The notes beneath the pieces were generated by a model. The model did no database searches. It worked only from the letters and a program-made list of their open reading frames with translations, and was not told the origin of the DNA. From Agromyces sp. Soil535 (lineage in GTDB: Bacteria > Actinomycetota > Actinomycetes > Actinomycetales > Microbacteriaceae): a DNA stretch of 64,000 nt. The DNA lies in contig NZ_LMRW01000001.1 of the NCBI RefSeq assembly GCF_001428255.1, positions 622,504 to 686,503 on the forward strand, in the 5' to 3' direction. A program made the translations under genes and the position numbers. Below are positions 53,416 through 61,021 of the stretch, one piece after another (the stretch's first letter is position 1; each line of letters starts with the position of its first letter).

Positions 53416-53808
53416 GTGGGAACGCTGTACTACGGGGACTCCGGAACGCCGATCGGGATCGAAGACCGGGCACTCGCGCACCTCAAGGTCGCGATCACGA
53501 CGAAGCTGCGCCGCGGCGAGAGCTTCACGCTCTCGTGGCAGCACACCGACGACCAGCCCCGGGGCCGCAGCACGCTGTGGCTGCATCCGTCGATCCCGCT
53601 CAGGTTCGTGTTCGACGACCCCATGGCGCCCGAGCTCAGCCGGAATTGGATCGAGGACCTGATGCGGTCGGCGAACAGCACCGGCGGCATCCAGCTCGTT
53701 CCAGAGCATCTCGACACCGAAGCCATCGCGACGCAGCCCGACCAGCCCGTGCACGTGGGAGCCGACGTCCAGGAGATCGAGATCGACAGCGAGACCCAGC
53801 CCGTCTAG
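53416..53808 (+). CDS. small conserved protein (DUF7882-like; often mislabelled DNA ligase)
   Basis: 130 residues from a GTG six bases after TATGCT (53404-53409), so probably leaderless. Opening VGTLYYGDSGTPIGIEDRAL, then HLKVAITTKLRRGESFTLSW, STLWLHPSIPLRFVF and DLMRSANSTGGIQLVPE. The same blocks occur in the paralog at 54137-54460. I recall this as a Microbacteriaceae family sometimes annotated as ATP-dependent DNA ligase; there is no ligase motif here. An acidic tail follows the core. Function unknown. Confidence 0.7.
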   Translation: MGTLYYGDSGTPIGIEDRALAHLKVAITTKLRRGESFTLSWQHTDDQPRGRSTLWLHPSIPLRFVFDDPMAPELSRNWIEDLMRSANSTGGIQLVPEHLDTEAIATQPDQPVHVGADVQEIEIDSETQPV

Positions 53809-53853
53809 CCGCGAGCGCGTGCTCGACGACGGCGGGCGGCCGAAGGAGGAGCG

Positions 53854-54075
53854 ATGGGCGCGACGGAGAACACGGCGGCGGGCAGCGTCGAGATCGAACG
53901 CTGGTGGCCGCACCTGTCGATCGAGGCGAAGCACCGACTGCTCGCCGAACTCGACGGCCCGATCGACGCCGAGACGGCGGCCGAGATCGAGTCGCTCACG
54001 GGCGGCACCGCACCCGACCGGCTGACGCCTGGCGACCAGCGGTACGTGGTCACGCAGATCGAGCCCGTCGACTGA
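53854..54075 (+). CDS. small hypothetical protein
   Basis: 73 residues with a strong AAGGAGGAGCG ahead of the ATG. It reads VEIERWWPHLSIEAKHRLLAEL then DAETAAEIESLTGG and ends QRYVVTQIEPVD: an acidic, helical soluble protein. It lies 45 bases after the DUF7882-like gene and is probably in its transcript. No family recognised. Confidence 0.6.
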   Translation: MGATENTAAGSVEIERWWPHLSIEAKHRLLAELDGPIDAETAAEIESLTGGTAPDRLTPGDQRYVVTQIEPVD

Positions 54076-54136
54076 CAGGTCACGGCGCATCGGCGTTCGG
54101 TCGCCGATGGCCTGCCGGCCTGCGGTCGGGCGTGAG

Positions 54137-54460
54137 CTATTCGCTCTCGAAGGGCGCGTTCTCGGCGGGCTCGGGCACGAACTGCAGGCCGGCCGTGCTG
54201 TTGGCCGAGAGCAGCATCTGCTCGATCCACAGCCGGTTGAGCTTCGGGGGGCGGTTGCCGCTGAACACGAACTGCAGCGGGATGGACTCGTGCAGCCAGA
54301 TCGTGGTGCGGCCGCTGCCGTTCGCCACGCCGTGCTCCCACGTCATCGCGAAGCTCTCGGAGCGGCGGAGCTTGTTCAGGATCGCGACGCGAAGGTGGGC
54401 GAGGGTGCGGTCGTCGATCTCGAGCTCGCGAGCCGAGGAGTTGTAGATGAGCTTGCCCAT
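54137..54460 (-). CDS. small conserved protein, second DUF7882-like paralog
   Basis: 107 residues. MGKLIYNSSARELEIDDRTL, HLRVAILNKLRRSESFAMTW, TTIWLHESIPLQFVF, QMLLSANSTAGLQFVPEP: block for block the same as the protein at 53416-53808, without the long acidic tail. It is on the opposite strand, converging on the 73-residue gene, so the pair arose by an inverted duplication or by separate acquisition. Confidence 0.75.
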   Translation of the reverse strand: MGKLIYNSSARELEIDDRTLAHLRVAILNKLRRSESFAMTWEHGVANGSGRTTIWLHESIPLQFVFSGNRPPKLNRLWIEQMLLSANSTAGLQFVPEPAENAPFESE

Positions 54461-54544
54461 GGCCCGACTCTAGTCGGCGTTCGACGCGGTAACGCCGTAC
54501 GATCCGGGGCCTGCGCACGGATGCCTCAGGTGGGCCGCCGCGAT

Positions 54545-54841
54545 TCAGTTCATGCCGCCGTCGGGGTCCAGCGGGTCGCCGGTCGGCCTGCCCGGACGTC
54601 GAGCATCGAGCGGATCGATCGAGCGTTGCAACTCGTCGAGGTCGATGATCCCGGTGTCCTCGATCCCGGTGTCCTCCCGCATCATCGACGGGGGTAGGTC
54701 TCGGACGCGACGGCGTACGTCGGCGTCGACTTCCGGGGTGTGGAGTTCGGGGGCGTCGAACTCGAGTGCGCCGATCTCGCGGGCATCGGGGCCGCCCGCC
54801 TCCGTCGTCGGTTCGGTGGCCCGACCGATCGACCGTTCCAT
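54545..54841 (-). CDS. small acidic hypothetical protein
   Basis: 98 residues from an ATG with GGAAGGAG seven bases upstream. It is rich in Asp, Glu, Arg and Pro with an internal repeat (REDTGIEDTGIIDLDEL) and ends PTGDPLDPDGGMN. Likely disordered. No family recognised. Confidence 0.55.
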   Translation of the reverse strand: MERSIGRATEPTTEAGGPDAREIGALEFDAPELHTPEVDADVRRRVRDLPPSMMREDTGIEDTGIIDLDELQRSIDPLDARRPGRPTGDPLDPDGGMN

Positions 54842-55169
54842 GGTGATGCTCCTTCCAGGTGCATGCGGATGCACCGGGGCATCCGGTACTTCGAACGGTA
54901 CGCCGGTCGTCGCCCGACGGCGAGTCTCGACACACCGCTCAAGCCGGTTACATGCGCCTGTCACGAGAACAGGTGGACACGCCGCGCCGGCGTCGAGAAC
55001 AGGAGGACACGCCGGGTCGACGGGTGCGGCCTCCTGTTCCGGTGACGGATGCCGCGGGCGTCACGGATGCCGCGAGGACCACGGATGCCGCGGGCGTCCC
55101 GGATGTCGCGAGGATCACGGATGCCTCGATCATCACGGATGCCGCGGGCGTCGGCGTAGGCTGGCGCCC
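54842..55169. other. repeat-rich intergenic region
   Basis: About 330 bases without a convincing gene. GAACAGG(T/A)GGACACGCCG occurs twice 30 bases apart (54967 and 54997), the second copy also pairing with CCTCCTGTTC at 55030-55039 as a 10-bp inverted repeat, followed by six 18-bp repeats and the -10 box TAGGCT of the next gene. Confidence 0.7.
55045..55152. repeat. 18-bp minisatellite, six copies
   Basis: Six head-to-tail units of consensus ACGGATGCCGCGGGCGTC; units 1, 3 and 6 are identical, units 2, 4 and 5 vary at their 3' ends. The unit is built on the CGGATGCCGC word that is common in this genome. It ends four bases before TAGGCT (55157-55162) upstream of the MmcQ/YjbR gene. The period is a multiple of three but no gene uses it. 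Confidence 0.9.
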
Positions 55170-55568
55170 GTGGAGCATCCGCGCGTGGTCGACCCGGGGC
55201 ATCCGCTCGTCGAACGGGTGCGCCGGATCTGCTTCGCGATGCCCGAGGTCGTCGAGGTCGAGGCGTGGGGCCGGCCCACGTTCCGCGCGGCGAAGCCGAT
55301 CTTCGTGCACGTCGCCGTGACCATGGAGAACCCGCTCTCGATCATCGTCAAGACCGACCCCGAGGAGCACCTCGCGCTGCTGCAGGACGGTCGCTTCTAC
55401 GGTGCGCCGTACTACGACCGGAACCGCTGGGTCGGGGTCGACCTCGACGCACCCGACACCGACTGGGACCTCCTCGCCGAGCTCATCGAGACCTCGTACC
55501 GGCAGGTCGCGAACCGCCGCCAGCTCGCCGCGCTCGACGCGCTGCGACCCGACCACGCCGACGCCTGA
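55170..55568 (+). CDS. MmcQ/YjbR family protein
   Basis: 132 residues from a GTG seven bases after the -10 box TAGGCT, hence probably leaderless. The family pattern is clear: HPLVERVRRICFAMPEVVEV, WGRPTFRAAKPIFVHV, DPEEHLALLQDGRFYGAPYY, NRWVGVDLDAPDTDWDLLAELI with a C-terminal helical YRQVANRR. This CyaY-like fold binds DNA in some members; the cellular role is not known. Confidence 0.85.
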   Translation: MEHPRVVDPGHPLVERVRRICFAMPEVVEVEAWGRPTFRAAKPIFVHVAVTMENPLSIIVKTDPEEHLALLQDGRFYGAPYYDRNRWVGVDLDAPDTDWDLLAELIETSYRQVANRRQLAALDALRPDHADA

Positions 55569-55583
55569 GGCGTGGCCGTTCGA

Positions 55584-55613
55584 TTGGCGAGATCGAAGCG
55601 CGTGGGATAGAGT
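55584..55613 (+). promoter_or_regulatory. promoter of tRNA-Arg
   Basis: TTGGCG (55584-55589) and TAGAGT (55608-55613) with an 18-base spacer, 44 bases ahead of the mature tRNA 5' end. Confidence 0.5.
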
Positions 55614-55656
55614 GACGTGGTTGCCTGATCGCACGGATGTGAGGGCGACATCCCAT

Positions 55657-55729
55657 GCGCCCGTAGCTCAACGGATAGAGCATCTGACTACGGATCAGAA
55701 GGTTGGGGGTTCGAATCCCTTCGGGCGCA
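55657..55729 (+). tRNA. tRNA-Arg(ACG)
   Basis: 73 bases. The acceptor pairs GCGCCCG with CGGGCGC; the anticodon stem TCTGA/TCAGA holds loop CTACGGA with anticodon ACG at 55690-55692. D arm TAGCTCAACGGATAGAGCA and T arm GGTTCGAATCC are standard. CCA is not encoded. It reads CGN codons after A-to-I editing of the wobble base. Confidence 0.96.
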
Positions 55730-55749
55730 CACTGGTTGAGACAGTAAGA

Positions 55750-55775
55750 GAACGGCTCGCTTCGGCGGGCCGTTC
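55750..55775 (+). terminator. terminator of tRNA-Arg
   Basis: GAACGGCTCGC and GCGGGCCGTTC pair over 11 positions (one G-U type) around a TTCG tetraloop, followed by TTGTTCT. The best intrinsic terminator in the window. Confidence 0.8.
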
Positions 55776-55857
55776 TTGTTCTCCGGCACGAGAGACACGC
55801 ACCCCGAGGGGATCGGGTGGCGGCGTTCGGGCATAATCTCAGGGAACCTGCCCTTCA

Positions 55858-56316
55858 ATGATGGGAACACCCAGCATGCCTTACTCCGCCGATGTCACCC
55901 TCCTCTACCTCATCAAGCAGGTCGAATTGGCCGCGCGGTCCCACCTCGAGGATGCGGTCAGTCCCGCCGGGCTCACGTCGCTGCAGTACACGGCCCTCAC
56001 GGTGCTGGAGCGACGGCCCGGCCTGACGTCGGCGCAGCTCGCGCGGAACTCGTTCGTCCGCGCGCAGACCATGGCGCAGATGACGACGTACCTCGAAGGC
56101 GAGGGGTTGATCCGTCGCGATCGGGATCCGAGCAGCCGTCGGCAGTTCCTCCTGTACCTGACGGCGAAGGGTGAAGAGGTGGTGGCGAGCCTGCGCGAGT
56201 CCGTCGCCGGCATCGAGCAGAAGATGCTCTCGGGGTTGACGGAGCGCGAGGCGCTCCAGCTGCGAGCGCTGCTGCGCGCGTGCCGCCAGGCGCTGGGAGG
56301 CGGCGACCCGCACTGA
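55858..56316 (+). CDS. MarR family transcriptional regulator
   Basis: 152 residues from the first ATG; ATG 55876 (MPYSADVTLLYL) with GGGAA eight bases upstream is an equally good start. The winged helix LTSLQYTALTVLERRPGLTSAQLARNSFVRAQTMAQMTTYLEGEGLI contains recognition helix and wing (RDRDPSSRRQFLLYLT). CATAAT at 55832-55837 is a likely -10 box. The only neighbour downstream is a truncated alcohol dehydrogenase, perhaps once its target. Confidence 0.85.
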   Translation: MMGTPSMPYSADVTLLYLIKQVELAARSHLEDAVSPAGLTSLQYTALTVLERRPGLTSAQLARNSFVRAQTMAQMTTYLEGEGLIRRDRDPSSRRQFLLYLTAKGEEVVASLRESVAGIEQKMLSGLTEREALQLRALLRACRQALGGGDPH

Positions 56317-56328
56317 TCGGAACGGATT

Positions 56329-56523
56329 GGCAAGGTGCTTCGTGGAGTCACCATGGGCGACACCGATCCGCGTGAGCAGATTCCCCGGCTTGTGCAGCTC
56401 CACGCCGAAGGCAAGCTCCCGCTCGACCGGCTCGAGAGGCACTACACGTTGGACGACATCCAGGCCGCGGCCGAGGACATGCACCATGGTGTGACCGTCA
56501 AGCCGGTCATCACCTTTCCCTGA
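56329..56523 (+). pseudogene. 3' stump of a zinc alcohol dehydrogenase
   Basis: Only the last 64 residues remain: KVLRGVTMGDTDPREQIPRL, then LHAEGKLPLDRLERHYTLDD and IQAAAEDMHHGVTVKPVITF, the C-terminal end of class III-like zinc alcohol dehydrogenases. The catalytic and NAD domains are absent; the stump begins 12 bases after the MarR stop, so a deletion fused the two. Unlikely to be functional. Confidence 0.75.
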
Positions 56524-56740
56524 CGCCGTCCGTCAGGCGATCTGAGCCTGCTGCGATCGCAGGAACAGGAAGCCGATGCGCTCGTTGAGGTTTCCTGAAT
56601 GTATGGATCTCATCCAAGCGAGATCCTCGGCTGGGAATCCGCCGAGGATCCGCGCGTCCCCCTTAAGTGGCCGGTGACCCGCGTCATCCGGTCCGGCTAT
56701 GCTCGGCACACGTCTGATTCCCGTGATCGAGAGTTCGGAT

Positions 56741-58192
56741 ATGTGGGGTGCGCGGGCCGGGGATCTCCCCGTGCCGTCGAACCGGATGGATCGCCAGCAA
56801 CGACGCGTGGTCCGCTCGGGCAGGGCCGACCGTGGGCTGCACGGTCGGCCGATCGGTGCACCCACGGGCGCGCCGCGCCAGCGTGGCACCGGGCGCCTCG
56901 ACGTGCTCCCCGGCGCCGGCCTGATGCGTCGCGGGTTCGCCCTGCTCATCGCCCTGGCCGCCGCGATCGTAGCGTTCCAGGAGCTCACCTCGCAGTTCGC
57001 CGGCGGTCACGCCCAGGTTCACATGTACGACGGCCACAGCGCCGTCCCCTTGGTCGAGCTGCACGCGCAGGACCTGGTGTGGACGCTGCCCGCGCTCGCC
57101 GCCGGTGTGGCCGTGGGCGCAGCCCTCATGGTGGCCTCGGCCTCGCGCGGAGGCATCGCGGCGCTGAGACGGTTCGGCCTGCCCGGCCTCGGCCGCGACG
57201 CGCGCGCCAGGGCGAACGGGATGACGTGGGGCGCCGTCGCCGTACTCGCCGTGCACTTCACGGGGAAGGCGTTCGTCGTGTTCCCCGGGGGCCACAACGC
57301 CGTCGCGGTGACCCTCGGCAGCGTGCTCGGCATCGGCACGTTCCGGCTGCACCGGCACGCGATCGAACACGAGGCCTACCGCACGTTCAACCTCGTCGCG
57401 ATGCTCCTCGCCGTAGGGAGCCTCGCGAGCATGAGCATCACCCCGACCGGAGCGTGGTGGACGCACAACTTCAGCACCCTCGGCACATCCGACGACATCG
57501 CCGCCGCGTGTTTCAACGTCGCGATCGTCGTGTCGGGCGCGGGCATGGCCGCGATGGCGGTGTCGCTCACCCGCGCCGTCGCCGAGCCGAGGTTCGGCGC
57601 CCGCCGCGGCGCCATCACCGCGATGCGCGTGCTCATCGTGCTGATCGGAGTGTGCCTCATGGGCGTCGGCCTCGTGCCCATCGACGGCGCTACCGGGCTG
57701 CACAACGTCGCCGCGTCCGGCGCGGCCGCTTCATTCGCGGTGCTCTGCCTCGGCGTTCAGCTGTGGGCGAAGCGCCTCCCGCGTTCGCTGGTCGTCGCGT
57801 CGTACGCGTCGATCGTGATCGAGGTGATCGCGATGGTCGCCTACGACGGCATCGGCGTGTTCAACCTCACCGTGTTCGAGATCGTCGCTTTCACGCTCGT
57901 CTTCGCCTGGCTCATCGCCCTCGTGGCGATCACGCACGCGAGCCCGCAACCGACGGATGCCGCGAGCCGCCGCCACATCGTTCCCGCGCGCGTGACCGGG
58001 CCGCATGCCGCCGTCGCGGCCGAGGGTCCACGCGCCCGCACCGCAGCGCGACGACACCCGCCCGGAGGGCGGATCCCGCGCCGCACGCCGCGCGGGCCGG
58101 CGCGGACCGCCACGCTCCACGACGTCCACCGCGCGCTCCGACGCGGTGGCGAGGGCGCCGACGAGCCGCCCGACGCGGTTCCCATCGGCTGA
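56741..58192 (+). CDS. multi-spanning membrane protein (DUF998-like) with basic tail
   Basis: About 483 residues from ATG 56741; an in-frame ATG at 56699 lies inside a -10-like TATGCT and is rejected, while ATG 56924 would remove a proline/arginine-rich leader. About eight hydrophobic segments run from residue 65 to about 405. WWTHNFSTLGTSDDIAAACFN matches the HNFSxLG block I associate with DUF998-like eight-helix proteins. The C-terminal 80 residues are Arg/Pro-rich. Function unknown. No neighbour suggests a role. Confidence 0.7.
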   Translation: MWGARAGDLPVPSNRMDRQQRRVVRSGRADRGLHGRPIGAPTGAPRQRGTGRLDVLPGAGLMRRGFALLIALAAAIVAFQELTSQFAGGHAQVHMYDGHSAVPLVELHAQDLVWTLPALAAGVAVGAALMVASASRGGIAALRRFGLPGLGRDARARANGMTWGAVAVLAVHFTGKAFVVFPGGHNAVAVTLGSVLGIGTFRLHRHAIEHEAYRTFNLVAMLLAVGSLASMSITPTGAWWTHNFSTLGTSDDIAAACFNVAIVVSGAGMAAMAVSLTRAVAEPRFGARRGAITAMRVLIVLIGVCLMGVGLVPIDGATGLHNVAASGAAASFAVLCLGVQLWAKRLPRSLVVASYASIVIEVIAMVAYDGIGVFNLTVFEIVAFTLVFAWLIALVAITHASPQPTDAASRRHIVPARVTGPHAAVAAEGPRARTAARRHPPGGRIPRRTPRGPARTATLHDVHRALRRGGEGADEPPDAVPIG

Positions 58193-58315
58193 CGGCGATC
58201 GGCCGGATCATCGTCGTGCCGGCCGGAACGGCGTCTGGAATGCCGGCCACCACCACATGCGTTGTCCTCATCAGGGCGAGAGCTCCTGGCTCCACCCCAC
58301 GATGCTGGAGGATGC

Positions 58316-58609
58316 ATGACCGACACGATCACGATCGAACGCAACGAGGCCACGCGACGGTACGAGCTCACGCTCGACGGCGCGATCGCGGGGTACGCGG
58401 AGTTCCGCACGACCCCGGGCCGCATCATCTTCACGCATACGATCGTGCTGCCCGAGCACGAGGGGCAGGGCCTCGGCAGCCGGCTCGCGAAGTTCGTGCT
58501 CGACGACGCCGTCGCGCGCGGCCAGCGGATCGTGCCCAGGTGTCCGTTCATCGCCGCGTACCTTCGCGACCATGGCGGCTACGAGGCATCCGTCGACTGG
58601 CCGTCGTAG
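58316..58609 (+). CDS. small GNAT-type N-acetyltransferase (YjdJ/Gcn5-related)
   Basis: 97 residues with GGAGG five bases before the ATG. It matches the short GNAT form: GYAEFRTTPGRIIFTHTIVL, then PEHEGQGLGSRLAKFVLDDA with the acetyl-CoA pyrophosphate loop, and IVPRCPFIAAYLRDH with the conserved CPF. Members transfer acetyl groups to small amines or are of unknown function. Confidence 0.88.
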   Translation: MTDTITIERNEATRRYELTLDGAIAGYAEFRTTPGRIIFTHTIVLPEHEGQGLGSRLAKFVLDDAVARGQRIVPRCPFIAAYLRDHGGYEASVDWPS

Positions 58610-58966
58610 GGGTCGCGATGCGCGGCCGACGAGCTGCGCCGACCACGAATTGACCCTCATTCGGGGCGATGCGCGCATCCGATCCCGCGGTTACGATTCG
58701 ACCAAACCCGAGTCGGCCCGAACCCGACTGGCTCGTCGTGCCTTGACGACCTTGGGCCCGACTTCGGTCGATCCCTCGGGTCCTGCTCGCCGAGCTCAGT
58801 TCGGGTCGCTCGGCGGGACGGGCCTCCCTGGGAGGCCGCGGTGGGGTGGGAGGTAGGGTTCCCACCCCACCGTCCAATCGGTGCGACGCAGGACACCCGG
58901 ACCCAGACATCTCCGTCTCCGAGACTCAATCTCAAGTCAGGAGGCAATGTCTGTGCCCAGCGGATG
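58610..58966. other. intergenic region without a gene, ending in two hairpins
   Basis: About 360 bases in which I find no coding frame with a ribosome site or family similarity. The first half contains short imperfect repeats of CCCGA and GACT words. Two perfect inverted repeats lie at 58821-58837 and 58840-58871. Confidence 0.55.
58821..58871. terminator. two adjacent hairpins between convergent genes
   Basis: GGCCTCCC-T-GGGAGGCC (58821-58837) is followed by GGTGGGGTGGGA (58840-58851) pairing perfectly with TCCCACCCCACC (58860-58871). They lie between the GNAT gene and the convergent GntR gene and can terminate both. The G-rich arm could alternatively fold as a quadruplex. Confidence 0.6.
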
Positions 58967-59653
58967 TCAGCTCACGGAGGCGTTGGCGGCGTCATAGTCG
59001 CGCAGGTACTTCGTCGCCAACTCGTTCATGTGGCGAGAAAGTTCGGCGCGCACGCTACCAGCATCGCCGCTCGCGATCGCACTCGCGATCCCCACGTGAT
59101 CCTGATTGCGCATCCGGCTCGAGCCCATGGCCGGCCCCGCAGCGATGATCATCATCTCGATCCGACCGATCAGTTGGCGCCACATGTTCACGAGCGTTCC
59201 GTTGCCCGTCAGACGGCACAGCAACTCATGGAATCCGAGGTCCACTTGGATCTGCCTGCCGAACTCGAGGTCGTCTTTCAGCAAGGGCTCGATTGCCACC
59301 CGCAGCTCCGCGATGGCGTCGCGATCTTCCCGTTCGGTGAGGATCGTTGCAGCGAGGATCTCGAGCGCCGCGCGCACCTGGAAGACCTCTCGGATTTCGT
59401 CGGCGGAGAGCTTTCGGACGAGGAGGTGTCCCCGCCCATCGTTCACAAGCAGGCCCTCATTCTGGAGCGGGCGGAGTGCTTCCCTGAGCGTGCCACGACG
59501 TACGTCGAGCTCATCGGCGAGTTTGGTCTCGATGAGATGGTCGCCCGGCTTCATCGCTCCGCTGATGATCAGATCGCGCACGTGCATGGTGCACCGCTCG
59601 CGGAGCGTCCGCTTGTCGAAGACGTTGCCGCCAGAGCGTTGCTGCGAACACAA
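58967..59653 (-). CDS. GntR family regulator, FadR/FCD type
   Basis: 228 residues from a TTG; the helix FDKRTLRERCTMHVRDLIISG needed for the winged helix begins at residue 12, so later ATGs would truncate it. ETKLADELDVRRGTLREALRPLQNEGLLV is the DNA-binding motif. The FCD domain has the metal-type His/Asp positions in VDLGFHELLCRLTGN and QDHVGIASAIASGD and RHMNELA. It overlaps the MFS gene by 143 bases on the same strand. It probably controls this operon. Confidence 0.8.
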   Translation of the reverse strand: MCSQQRSGGNVFDKRTLRERCTMHVRDLIISGAMKPGDHLIETKLADELDVRRGTLREALRPLQNEGLLVNDGRGHLLVRKLSADEIREVFQVRAALEILAATILTEREDRDAIAELRVAIEPLLKDDLEFGRQIQVDLGFHELLCRLTGNGTLVNMWRQLIGRIEMMIIAAGPAMGSSRMRNQDHVGIASAIASGDAGSVRAELSRHMNELATKYLRDYDAANASVS

Positions 59654-60851
59654 CCGCGGCAGCCGCGACTGCGACGAGTGTCACGATGCCGAGTGGCAGG
59701 GCGGTGTCTGCGCCGCCGATTCCGACGAGCGGGGCGGCGATTCCGCCGAACGCGAAGCGGGCGAGACCGAGCAGCGACGATGCGGTGCCGGCCATGCGCG
59801 GGTAGTCCGCGAGCGCAAGCGACGTCGAGGGCGGCGTGGTGACGGCTACGCCGCTGACCATCGTGACGAGCGAGGCGAGGACGACACCGAGGGGCAGATG
59901 AAGCAGGCCGGCTACGAACAGGCCGCCCGAGCCGATCAGGCACATCGCGAGTCCGATGAGGAGGACGCCGCGCTCCGACCATCGCTCGGCGAGCCGCCCG
60001 GCGATGAAACCGAACAGCATGAAACCGAGCGAGTTGAGCGCGAAGGCGAGGGCGTAGTCCTGCGGTGAGAGACCATAGATGCCCTGCAGCACGAACGTCG
60101 CTCCGCTGAGGTACGCGAACAATGCAGCATTGACGAAGCCGGTCACGAGCACGGCGCCGAGGAACACCCGGTCGGAGAGCAGCCGTACGAAGTCCCGCAG
60201 GGTGTGCGCCAGACCACCGCCGGAGCGCCGCTCGAGCGGCAGGGTTTCACGGAAGACGCCGACGGTCGCAACGAGGATGACTCCGCCCACGGCGGCGAGG
60301 AAGAGGAAGAGGCCGCGCCAGTCGGTGACCGTCGCGAGTTGCCCGCCTATCACGGGTCCGATGATCGCCGCGAGCCCGGCGAGCACGGTCAGTCGTCCGT
60401 AATAGCGCACGAGCTTGCCGCCTGAATAGAGGTCGCGCCCGGCGGCCTGCGCGATGACGATGCCGACGGCTCCGGCGAAGCCCTGCAGGAACCGGACGAT
60501 GACGAGGACCTCGATCGAGGGACTCACGGCGCAGAGCACGGACGTGAGGATGTACAGGATGACGCCGATGAGGAGTGGTCGCCGCCGACCGAAGCGGTCC
60601 GAAACCGGGCCGGCGACCAGTTGTCCCACCGCCAATCCGAACAAGCACGCGGTGACGGTCAACTGCGCGGCCCATGTGGCAGCGTCGAGTTCGGCGGCGA
60701 GCGCCGGGAGCACCGGCAGGTACAGGTCCATGGAGATCGGCCCGAAGGCCGTCAACAGCCCGAGCACGATCGACAATGCCGGGCCGGCTCCTCGACCCGC
60801 GGGGCGTGGCTCGTCGTTGGCGACCCTGGGCAACGAGTCCGTGCCGGTCAT
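59511..60851 (-). CDS. Bcr/CflA-type multidrug MFS transporter
   Basis: 446 residues with twelve hydrophobic segments. TAFGPISMDLYLPVLPALAAEL is the Bcr/CflA opening, GPVSDRFGRRRPLL is MFS motif A and RFLQGFAGAVGIVIAQAAGRDL is the motif on helix 4 to 5. Expected to export drugs by proton antiport. The last 45 residues (RQADAPRAVHHARARSDHQR) are hydrophilic and look like read-through of the overlapping GntR 5' end, so the tail may be a late acquisition. Confidence 0.88.
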   Translation of the reverse strand: MTGTDSLPRVANDEPRPAGRGAGPALSIVLGLLTAFGPISMDLYLPVLPALAAELDAATWAAQLTVTACLFGLAVGQLVAGPVSDRFGRRRPLLIGVILYILTSVLCAVSPSIEVLVIVRFLQGFAGAVGIVIAQAAGRDLYSGGKLVRYYGRLTVLAGLAAIIGPVIGGQLATVTDWRGLFLFLAAVGGVILVATVGVFRETLPLERRSGGGLAHTLRDFVRLLSDRVFLGAVLVTGFVNAALFAYLSGATFVLQGIYGLSPQDYALAFALNSLGFMLFGFIAGRLAERWSERGVLLIGLAMCLIGSGGLFVAGLLHLPLGVVLASLVTMVSGVAVTTPPSTSLALADYPRMAGTASSLLGLARFAFGGIAAPLVGIGGADTALPLGIVTLVAVAAAAVVFAATLWRQRLRQADAPRAVHHARARSDHQRSDEAGRPSHRDQTRR

Positions 60852-61021
60852 GCGTCGCCTCCGAGCGGCGAGATCCGCACTGTCGTAGTGCTCGAGGCGA
60901 GCATGGTGAGGTCCTCGTGCGACCAAGTGGTCATCAGCGTGCCTTTCACGGGGCGGGTGAGTCAGGGGAAGGGTGGTGTCCAGCCGGTCGCCGCCTCGCG
61001 GCGACCGGAGCGACGCAGGCG

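Noticed and set aside
55045..55152. CRISPR array
   Set aside because: Units are contiguous 18-mers without spacers and no cas genes are near; it is a minisatellite.
56533..56690. Minus-strand frame ending in GNLNERIGFLFLRSQQAQIA
   Set aside because: It looks partly protein-like but has no start context and no family I recognise; not enough to call a gene or a fragment.
60852..61021. A small gene between the MFS and alcohol dehydrogenase genes
   Set aside because: No frame with a ribosome site and coding-like composition; the open frame upstream of the MFS start is Arg/His-rich.
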